This document shows positions 1 through 5,036 of a stretch of 5,036 nucleotides of DNA, piece by piece. This stretch comes from Desulfobacteraceae bacterium (GTDB lineage Bacteria > Desulfobacterota > Desulfobacteria > Desulfobacterales > Desulfobacteraceae), in the NCBI GenBank assembly GCA_015486915.1, contig WFQS01000626.1, positions 1-5,036 of the forward strand, given 5' to 3'. The notes under the pieces are model-generated. The model was given only the letters and a program-made list of their open reading frames with translations. It was not told where the DNA came from and ran no database searches. Every line of letters begins with the position of its first letter. Within the stretch, counting starts at the first letter, position 1. The position numbers and the translations under genes were made by a program.

Positions 1-52
1 AACTATGACAGAACAAAGGTATGGATTTTGCTGCTCATTCCACAGATCTACA

Positions 53-156
53 GATTGAAAACAGTGATTGAAAACAGTGATTGAAAACAGTGATTGAAAA
101 CAGTGATTGAAAACAGTGATTGAAAACAGTGATTGAAAACAGTGATTAAAAACGGT
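53..156. repeat. 13-bp tandem repeat array (7 perfect + 1 degenerate copy)
   Basis: Seven uninterrupted perfect copies of GATTGAAAACAGT run from 53 to 143. An eighth copy at 144-156 (GATTAAAAACGGT) differs at two positions. There are no spacers. The unit is not a multiple of three, and stops occur in the forward frames, so the array is not part of a forward protein. It ends 90 nt before the hdrA-like start codon, in the probable promoter or leader region. The flanks carry the short words CAGATC and CAGATTG in opposite order (43-48 and 51-57 on the left, 173-179 and 180-185 on the right). The array is read directly from the sequence. Any role (protein binding, copy-number-variable expression, or none) is inference. 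Confidence 0.97.
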
Positions 157-246
157 TTACAAAGATCAATGACAGATTGCAGATCATAAAGAAAATTTCC
201 GGATTTCGGATTGTTATTTTTATAGTTTATATATGGAGAAAAACTT
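157..246 (+). other. AT-rich leader of the hdrA-like gene, no confident promoter
   Basis: This stretch lies between the tandem array and the first gene and should contain the operon promoter or 5' UTR if transcription starts locally. A TATAGT at 221-226 resembles a -10 box but has no matching -35 at normal spacing. ATGACA at 169-174 resembles a -35 but has only weak -10 matches 16-17 nt downstream. No sigma-54 GG/GC pair with correct spacing was found around the TTGC at 177-180. I see no riboswitch-like fold. The promoter therefore remains unassigned and may lie upstream of, or within, the repeats. Confidence 0.4.
235..238 (+). promoter_or_regulatory. Ribosome-binding site of the hdrA-like gene
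   Basis: GGAG sits 8 nt before the ATG at 247, which supports that start. The out-of-frame ATG at 233-235 overlaps this motif and has no upstream Shine-Dalgarno of its own. Confidence 0.75.
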
Positions 247-3200
247 ATGCCCAAAGCAGGTACAGTCTTAATTTACGGAACAAATTTAAGTGGTTACAGG
301 ATAGCATATGCCCTTGGCAAAATGGGACACAAAACAATTATGCTGAACAGGGGTGCATATGTTGATGAGGTAAGAAACCAGGTGCTTTCCCAGCTTCCCT
401 TTGACCTTTGCTGGGCATGCGCCTATGCACCCCAGAGGCTTTTTGTGGGGCTTGGCGCCATGCAGATGTTTTACAATTCGGAACTTATTGATGTAAAGGG
501 CGAAGCAGGTAATTTTAAAGTAAAAATCAAGAAAAAAGATGCATTTGTAAATAATTATATCTGTACAGAATGTGAAAAATGTGTGGATGCATGTCCGGTG
601 GAAGTTGAAAAAAACGGAAAAAAACAAAAGGCTGTGCAGGTTCTGCCCAAAATGTTCTGGGAAAATATTTTCTTAATTGATGAGGAAAACTGCACAAAAT
701 GTGGTGCGTGCGAGGAGGTATGCCCCACCGGAGCCCTTAAAATCAACAGACCCGAAGAGGAGATTGAGATTGAGGTCGGGGCAATTATTCTTGCTCCTGA
801 ATTTGATGAGCCCGGCATTGAAGAATTAAAACCATTTGGATGGGGTATTTTGCCCAATGTTGTAAAAAGCTCGGATATTGCAAGGGAATCACTTGCTTCA
901 AATTTTACTGAAGATTCTTTTAAACGCCCCTCCGATGGAAAACTCCCGGAAAGTATCGCTGTAATTGTAACGCCCCAGTTCAATGATGATAAAACCGAGT
1001 ATGAAACCTATAATGCAAGTGCCATGGCAGTTTACCGCGCCAATAAAATAAAGGATATACATCCGGGCATTGATGTCACTATCTTCTGCAGGGAATACAA
1101 ATGCTATGGCAAGGGACACTGCAGAATGTACCAGCGGGCAAAGGACAATGGAATTAAAATCATAAGGACTGAAACTCTTGAAATCAGTGATGCAGAAAAC
1201 AAAAACAATAAAATATCCTTTTCATCAATGGGCAAAACAGATGAACAGACTGTGGATATGTCCATACTGGTCACAGGCCAGGCTCCACCGTCTGCCATGG
1301 AAAAACTTTCCAATATCTGCGGAGTCGAAGCCGAAGAACACGGATTCTGCAGACTTCTTCCCTTTACCTGTGCCAAAACCCCGGTAAAGGGTATTTTCGG
1401 CGTTGGTGAGTTCACGGCCCCAAAGGGAAATCCAGAAACCATATGGGAGGGATACGGTCCCTTACAGGAAATTCTCTCATGCCTTGGTGACAAAAACTTT
1501 GCAAAGCCCTCCCCTCCTTCATTAAGGGATGTCTCATATGAAATGCCGAAAACCGGGGTGTTTATCTGCAGCTGTTTTGGAGCATTTTCAGACAAAATGG
1601 ACCTTGACGCCCTTTTAAAGAGAGTGAAAAACTCACCTGATGTTTCCCATGCCGAAATAATAAATGGCTGCTGCACCCCGCCCTCTATCCAGGAAACAGC
1701 TGCAAAAATAAAAGAATCCGGAGTAAACAGGGTGGTCCTTGCCGTATGCACACCGACCCAGAAACTGATGAAATTCAGAAAAACCGTCATGATTGCAGGA
1801 CTTAATCCCCTGCTTTCAGAATTTCTCAGATTAAGGGAGGATATCATCCAGGTTCACAAGAACCCTGCTGAAATGGAAAACAAAGCACTTGCAATGATCC
1901 GCGCTGCCGCAGCAAAATTAAAAACGGCAAAGGCCATGCCCACCCTGATGGACGGTATTGGTTCAAAGGTGCTGGTTATCGGAGGAGGCCCTGCAGGACT
2001 TGAAGCTGCACGATACCTCGGAAATGCAGGCCATGATGTGCATGTTGCTGAAAAAAAGGACCATGTCGGCGGAATGGCTGATATCCTGACAAAGGATCTT
2101 GAGAATCATGATTTCAAAGAATATATGGATCAGGTTGTAAAGGACATTGAAGAAAATGACCACGTCACAATCCATACTGAAACAATGGTAAAAGATGTTT
2201 CAGGATACGCTGGAAATTTTAATATTTTACTTGCAGCAAAAGGCCTTGAACCCTTTGAAATCAAACCTGCAATTGTGATTATTGCAACCGGGGCAGTTGA
2301 ATCAAAACATGATCTTTACATGTATGGGAAAGATGAACGGGTCATGACCCAGCTTGAATTTGAACAAAGACTTGCAAAGGATGATATATCAGGTTCCCAT
2401 GTTGCAATGATTCAATGCGTTGGTTCAAGGAACCTCAGCAAACCCTACTGTTCCAGGGTTTGCTGTTCTGCTGCCATTAAAAACGCTTTGATTTTAAGGG
2501 AAAAAAATATTGATGTGACAATTTTCTACCGGGATATGAACACCTATGGATTCAAGGATGATTATTTTGATCTGGCAAGGGAAAAAGGGGTCACCTTTAT
2601 ACGCTTTGATGAAGATAAATATCCTGAGCTGAAAATTGCCGGTAAAAGCGGGCCATCAGATGATGTAAAAAAACCCGGTAAAGCAGCAGCATCCAAAGGC
2701 ATGCTTAAAATATCTGCACAGAATATTTCAGGAAAAAACGGTCAAACAGACGGACAGGACGGACAGGACGAACAAAATATCGAAATATCGGCGGATTATC
2801 TTATATTGAACACTGGAATGGAACCTGACAACAAGAATAACAAAGCTCTTTCAAAAATGTTTAACATAAAAATGGATGAGGACGGTTTTTTTGATGTCGA
2901 GTCCTGCGCATGTCCCTATGAAGACGCTTCAAAACGAATTATGAAACCATTTGAACTTTCCTCAAACGGTGTTTTTGTTGTGGGAAGTGCGCATTCACCC
3001 CGTGCTTTCATGGAATCCGTTATGATGGCAAGGCAGGCGGCAGGCAAGGCCATGGTTATTCTTTCCAGCGCAAAAATGCCGCCACCCAATGCCATGTTTG
3101 TATCAGAGGTGGATTTAAGCAAGTGCACGGGATGTGGAATCTGCGTTGATATATGCCCCTATAATGCAAGGGAAATAGACCCAGTGCAGAAGGTGGCAAA

Positions 3201-3327
3201 AGTTCATCCCTTTCTCTGCGATTCATGCGGTGCATGTGTTGTTGCATGTCCGAGCAGTGCGGCTTTTTTAAGGGATCAACGGGAAGACCAGCTTATAAGA
3301 AGTATTGATGCTCTTTTAACAGCATAA
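247..3327 (+). CDS. hdrA: Tandem (double-module) HdrA-like FAD/iron-sulfur protein
   Basis: Soluble electron-transfer flavoprotein of the heterodisulfide reductase A/QmoA family; 1026 aa against roughly 650 for ordinary HdrA. Module 1 (about 1-425) resembles QmoA. It has a degenerate Rossmann start (G11-T-N-L-S-G16), C55-x2-C58, and an inserted ferredoxin with two [4Fe-4S] motifs (C106/109/112/116 and C149/152/155/159). Module 2 (about 435-1026) starts with an HdrA N-terminal Cys domain (C441, C443, C475, C476, C501). It continues with an intact FAD motif (VIGGGPAG, 577-584; E602), the C724/C735/C739/C740 motif, a polar low-complexity insert (about 795-850), and a C-terminal ferredoxin (C960/963/966/970 and C991/994/997/1001). 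No signal peptide or membrane segment is seen, so it should be cytoplasmic. It is followed by mvhD and an FdhB-like gene, which suggests a flavin-based electron-routing complex. Family assignment is strong; substrate, partners and bifurcation are inferred. Confidence 0.93.
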   Translation: MPKAGTVLIYGTNLSGYRIAYALGKMGHKTIMLNRGAYVDEVRNQVLSQLPFDLCWACAYAPQRLFVGLGAMQMFYNSELIDVKGEAGNFKVKIKKKDAFVNNYICTECEKCVDACPVEVEKNGKKQKAVQVLPKMFWENIFLIDEENCTKCGACEEVCPTGALKINRPEEEIEIEVGAIILAPEFDEPGIEELKPFGWGILPNVVKSSDIARESLASNFTEDSFKRPSDGKLPESIAVIVTPQFNDDKTEYETYNASAMAVYRANKIKDIHPGIDVTIFCREYKCYGKGHCRMYQRAKDNGIKIIRTETLEISDAENKNNKISFSSMGKTDEQTVDMSILVTGQAPPSAMEKLSNICGVEAEEHGFCRLLPFTCAKTPVKGIFGVGEFTAPKGNPETIWEGYGPLQEILSCLGDKNFAKPSPPSLRDVSYEMPKTGVFICSCFGAFSDKMDLDALLKRVKNSPDVSHAEIINGCCTPPSIQETAAKIKESGVNRVVLAVCTPTQKLMKFRKTVMIAGLNPLLSEFLRLREDIIQVHKNPAEMENKALAMIRAAAAKLKTAKAMPTLMDGIGSKVLVIGGGPAGLEAARYLGNAGHDVHVAEKKDHVGGMADILTKDLENHDFKEYMDQVVKDIEENDHVTIHTETMVKDVSGYAGNFNILLAAKGLEPFEIKPAIVIIATGAVESKHDLYMYGKDERVMTQLEFEQRLAKDDISGSHVAMIQCVGSRNLSKPYCSRVCCSAAIKNALILREKNIDVTIFYRDMNTYGFKDDYFDLAREKGVTFIRFDEDKYPELKIAGKSGPSDDVKKPGKAAASKGMLKISAQNISGKNGQTDGQDGQDEQNIEISADYLILNTGMEPDNKNNKALSKMFNIKMDEDGFFDVESCACPYEDASKRIMKPFELSSNGVFVVGSAHSPRAFMESVMMARQAAGKAMVILSSAKMPPPNAMFVSEVDLSKCTGCGICVDICPYNAREIDPVQKVAKVHPFLCDSCGACVVACPSSAAFLRDQREDQLIRSIDALLTA

Positions 3328-3357
3328 GGTAGAGACGTAAAATTTTGCGTCTCTACC
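3328..3357. repeat. 30-nt near-perfect palindrome, likely dispersed small repeat
   Basis: The arms GGTAGAGACG (3328-3337) and CGTCTCTACC (3348-3357) are perfectly complementary over 10 bp. The centre is T-AAAATTTT-G, so the whole element would be a perfect palindrome but for one T/G pair (3338/3347), which can still form a U-G wobble in RNA. It begins at the base after the hdrA-like stop codon. No T-run follows (AAATACCGC), so it is a poor intrinsic terminator. As I recall, GTAGAGACG...CGTCTCTAC palindromes are scattered between genes of many bacteria, so a REP/MITE-like element is likely. It could also act as an mRNA-stabilising or attenuating hairpin between hdrA and mvhD. Confidence 0.9.
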
Positions 3358-3384
3358 AAATACCGCGGTCAGGTTAGATACAGC

Positions 3385-3390
3385 AGGAGA
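3385..3390 (+). promoter_or_regulatory. Ribosome-binding site of the mvhD-like gene
   Basis: AGGAGA ends 7 nt before the ATG at 3398. This decides the start: two further in-frame ATGs at 3413 and 3428, created by the 15-bp repeat, are preceded only by repeat sequence (GAAGAAAAC) without a good Shine-Dalgarno. Confidence 0.8.
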
Positions 3391-3397
3391 AAATAAT

Positions 3398-3442
3398 ATG
3401 GATGAAGAAAACATGGATGAAGAAAACATGGATGAAAAACAG
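3398..3442 (+). repeat. 15-bp in-frame tandem repeat at the mvhD 5' end
   Basis: ATGGATGAAGAAAAC occurs twice perfectly (3398-3412 and 3413-3427). A third, diverged copy (ATGGATGAAAAACAG, 3428-3442) follows. Each copy encodes MDEEN or MDEKQ and includes an in-frame ATG, so copy-number changes would lengthen or shorten the N-terminus by five residues without a frameshift. Confidence 0.95.
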
Positions 3443-3859
3443 GATTTTACACCGTCAATTATTTACGGTCTGTGCAGCTGGTGTGGCACAGGAGGATCTG
3501 AAACAGCCGGAGCCATGCATCTTCAGTATGCCAGTAATGTCCGCCCCTTCAGGGTACCGTGCACAGGTGCCATTGATCCGGTTTATATTTTAAGGGCACT
3601 GATTGAGGGAGCGGACGGTTTTGCCGTCAGTGGATGCCATCCCGGAGACTGCCATTTTGATTCGGGCAATTACCGTGCAAGAAGAAGAATTGCAGTTTTA
3701 AAAACTCTGTTAAACACCTTTGGTCTTGGTGATGAAAGGGTATGGCTGAGATGGGTGGGGCATGGAGAAGGTAAGCGCTTTGCCGACACTGTCAACGAAT
3801 TCAACGATCATATAAAAGATATGGGCAAAAACACTCTTGCCGTAAGAAGAGACACATAA
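3398..3859 (+). CDS. mvhD: MvhD/FlpD-like [2Fe-2S] electron-transfer subunit
   Basis: This 153-aa protein belongs to the methyl-viologen-reducing hydrogenase delta subunit family. Those small cytoplasmic [2Fe-2S] proteins pass electrons between HdrA and a hydrogenase, formate dehydrogenase or NAD(P)H-oxidising module. Diagnostic features are C26-S-W-C29, C55 in a V-P-C-T-G segment, and GCHPGDCH with C80 and C85, followed by the SGNY..RRR segment and a VNEF-containing C-terminal helix. The five Cys match the family pattern. The first 15 residues (MDEEN twice, then MDEKQ) are an acidic extension encoded by a 15-bp tandem repeat, and the family core begins only around residue 20. The gene lies 70 nt after hdrA and 17 nt before the FdhB-like gene, consistent with one operon. 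Family assignment is secure; its partner is inferred from context. Confidence 0.95.
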   Translation: MDEENMDEENMDEKQDFTPSIIYGLCSWCGTGGSETAGAMHLQYASNVRPFRVPCTGAIDPVYILRALIEGADGFAVSGCHPGDCHFDSGNYRARRRIAVLKTLLNTFGLGDERVWLRWVGHGEGKRFADTVNEFNDHIKDMGKNTLAVRRDT

Positions 3860-3867
3860 AACAAAAT

Positions 3868-3875
3868 GAGGTGAT
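3868..3875 (+). promoter_or_regulatory. Strong Shine-Dalgarno of the FdhB-like gene; decides the start
   Basis: GAGGTGAT matches eight consecutive bases of the 16S 3'-end complement (TAAGGAGGTGATC), with GAGG placed 5 nt before the ATG at 3877. The in-frame GTG at 3871 lies inside this Shine-Dalgarno and is therefore unlikely to be the initiation codon, although the reading frame is open from it. Confidence 0.85.
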
Positions 3876-3876
3876 T

Positions 3877-5028
3877 ATGGATAAGGGGATATGGATTGAT
3901 GGCCCTGTTAATAAGGGAGTCATGAAATTTTTAAAAGGGCTTTTAGAAAATAATGCAATGGATGCCGTTCTCATGCCCGGAAAAAATAAAACAGGTGATT
4001 CCAATGCATGGTTTCTCACAGACAGGGACGGTTTAGACGAATCTGCAAGCCCTTTTCCGCCTGTAATGACTACACAGGGAGCAAAAATGGTCAGTTATCT
4101 AACCAAAAAAAACGGATCATGGAAAAAAACAGGTGTTCTGCTCCGACCCTGTGAACTGCGGGCTGTCATTGAACTTGCAAAATTAAAACAGGTGGATCTA
4201 ACCAACCTTGTTTTAATCAGCTATGACTGCCCGGGTGCATTTCCCTTAAAGGAATATCTTTCAGGAAACCAGCAGGAACTTGACATGGCCTTTGAAACAA
4301 GTCTTGGCACCCAGACTGATCCTGAAGGGTTGAGAAATGTCTGTTCCATCTGCAGCAATTTCACGGGCAGTGGCGCTGACATAGAGATCGGACTTATTGG
4401 CGCTGATTCAAAGGGCTTCTGGCTTATTTCCGGAACAGAACAGGGTGAAGAACTTCTCAAAAAAACAGAAGAAAGCAACCATTATCAGGGCATTGAATCA
4501 AGAGACAAACTTGTGGAAGAAAAATCTGTTCAAAGAAAAGAAAAAAGAGAGACTGTCCTTGATTCATTTCAGCAAAGCGTTAACGGGCCTGAAAATCTGA
4601 TGACCGTCCTTTCCTCCTGTATCAACTGCCACAACTGCTCCCGGGTATGCCCGATATGCTTTTGCAGGGAATGCTATTTTGATTCCAGGGCTTTAAATTC
4701 CGGAGCAGACGAGATGCTCCGGCGTGCAGACAGAAAGCAGGGTTTAAGACTTCTGCCGGATCTATTGCTCTTTCACATGGGGCGTATGACACATATGAGT
4801 ATCTCCTGCGTATCATGCGGTGCGTGCGAGGATGCATGCCCTGCCGATATTCCCGTGAGCATGCTGTTTTCCGTTGCAGCAAGGGATACCAGGAAAATTT
4901 TTAATTATGAACCGGGTCGTGATATTGATGAAGCTTTACCGTACAGTGTTTTCAATTTTGAAGAATTAAAGAATTTTGAAGCACCTTATACAAAGGAATA
5001 TTCAAAAGTATCATTTAAACAGCCATGA
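3877..5028 (+). CDS. FdhB/FrhB-like iron-sulfur flavoprotein (F420 dehydrogenase beta family)
   Basis: A 383-aa protein resembling FdhB of formate dehydrogenase and FrhB of F420-reducing hydrogenase, soluble subunits that move electrons between FAD, Fe-S clusters and a hydride carrier. Family-like features are LLRPCELRA (88-96, C92) followed by a VIELAKLKQ helix, YDCPG (C118), and C156-x2-C159 before a hydrophobic strand. The C-terminal part holds C248-x2-C251-x2-C254-x3-C258-P, then C261, C263 and C266, and a second motif C311-x2-C314-x2-C317-x3-C321-P. Together these fit two [4Fe-4S] clusters. A charged linker spans about 205-235. No transmembrane segment or signal peptide is seen. Placed after hdrA and mvhD, it is probably the electron input/output module. 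In bacteria the carrier could be NAD(P)H, ferredoxin or a formate dehydrogenase catalytic subunit rather than F420; the sequence alone does not decide. The start at ATG 3877 is chosen over GTG 3871 because the latter lies in the Shine-Dalgarno. Confidence 0.85.
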   Translation: MDKGIWIDGPVNKGVMKFLKGLLENNAMDAVLMPGKNKTGDSNAWFLTDRDGLDESASPFPPVMTTQGAKMVSYLTKKNGSWKKTGVLLRPCELRAVIELAKLKQVDLTNLVLISYDCPGAFPLKEYLSGNQQELDMAFETSLGTQTDPEGLRNVCSICSNFTGSGADIEIGLIGADSKGFWLISGTEQGEELLKKTEESNHYQGIESRDKLVEEKSVQRKEKRETVLDSFQQSVNGPENLMTVLSSCINCHNCSRVCPICFCRECYFDSRALNSGADEMLRRADRKQGLRLLPDLLLFHMGRMTHMSISCVSCGACEDACPADIPVSMLFSVAARDTRKIFNYEPGRDIDEALPYSVFNFEELKNFEAPYTKEYSKVSFKQP

Positions 5029-5036
5029 TGCTGATC
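5025..5036 (+). CDS. Possible start of a translationally coupled downstream gene (partial)
   Basis: The FdhB-like stop TGA (5026-5028) overlaps an ATG at 5025 (ATGA). A second ATG in the same frame follows at 5028, giving M-M-L-I before the window ends. ATGA overlaps are typical of coupled operon genes. No Shine-Dalgarno at useful distance is visible (AAGGA at 4993-4997 is too far), and only four codons can be read. The product is unknown; hdrB/hdrC or a formate dehydrogenase gene would be expected partners by context only. Confidence 0.25.

Noticed and set aside
1..84. Forward frame 1 is open from the window edge to TGA at 82-84 and could be the tail of an upstream gene
   Set aside because: Only 27 codons, the last ones inside the tandem repeat, with no recognisable protein features; too short to support. 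A 17-codon ATG frame at 5-58 is equally unsupported.
53..156. CRISPR-like array (the unit contains GATTGAAAAC, similar to the end of some CRISPR repeats)
   Set aside because: The 13-bp copies are directly adjacent with no spacers, and the unit is too short for a CRISPR repeat.
53..156. Iterons of a replication origin
   Set aside because: No adjacent replication initiator gene, no DnaA box cluster and no AT-rich unwinding region distinct from the leader; the neighbouring genes are metabolic.
167..181. Sigma-54 promoter around the TTGCA at 177-181
   Set aside because: The required GG at the -24 position is absent (positions 167-168 are C and A).
48..254. 68-residue reverse-strand open frame with a repeated ITVFNHCFQSLFS peptide
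   Set aside because: The peptide repeat is just the 13-bp array read through three frames (39-bp period); the rest of the frame is non-coding leader, and no homology is recognisable.
1104..1847. 247-residue reverse-strand open frame
   Set aside because: It lies entirely inside the hdrA-like gene, whose forward frame has clear family motifs; the reverse translation has no recognisable domain and is a shadow frame.
3328..3357. Rho-independent terminator between hdrA and mvhD
   Set aside because: The stem is good, but no T-run follows it on the + strand (AAATACCGC) and co-directional genes continue with strong ribosome-binding sites.

Overview
The window carries one + strand cluster of three complete genes for soluble flavin/iron-sulfur electron-transfer proteins: a double-length HdrA-like protein, an MvhD-like [2Fe-2S] protein and an FdhB/FrhB-like iron-sulfur flavoprotein. 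The order HdrA-MvhD-FdhB, the moderately AT-rich genes, the QmoA-like layout of part of the HdrA protein and the Cys-rich clusters suggest a strictly anaerobic bacterium. A sulfate-reducing or syntrophic desulfobacterium (Desulfobacteraceae-like) fits best. This is inferred from gene content; nothing in the window proves the taxon.

Layout. Positions 1-246 form a non-coding leader dominated by seven perfect head-to-tail copies of a 13-bp unit plus one decayed copy (53-156), ending in a ribosome-binding site. The hdrA-like gene fills 247-3327. A 70-nt gap (3328-3397) starts, directly after the stop codon, with a 30-nt near-perfect palindrome that resembles a dispersed genomic repeat. The mvhD-like gene occupies 3398-3859 and opens with a 15-bp duplication in its coding sequence. 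After 17 nt comes the FdhB/FrhB-like gene (3877-5028). Its TGA overlaps an ATG (ATGA), so another gene may start at the right edge. No rRNA, tRNA, CRISPR array, transposase or convincing rho-independent terminator is visible.

How the genes may work together. In known HdrA systems MvhD connects HdrA to a hydrogenase, formate dehydrogenase or NAD(P)H-oxidising module, and FAD on HdrA routes or bifurcates the electrons. Here the FdhB/FrhB-like protein is the likely input (or output) module, MvhD the bridge, and the large HdrA the flavin/Fe-S hub. No HdrB or HdrC (the usual disulfide-reducing partners) lies in the window, so the terminal acceptor is unknown.

The most unusual point is the HdrA protein. 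It looks like two HdrA modules in tandem that have decayed in complementary ways. The N-terminal copy keeps the inserted two-cluster ferredoxin but has lost the FAD-binding glycine motif and the C/CxxxCC motif. The C-terminal copy keeps FAD, the C/CxxxCC motif and the C-terminal ferredoxin but lacks the inserted ferredoxin. Family comparisons here are from memory of HdrA/QmoA/MvhD/FdhB sequences, not from a computed alignment.
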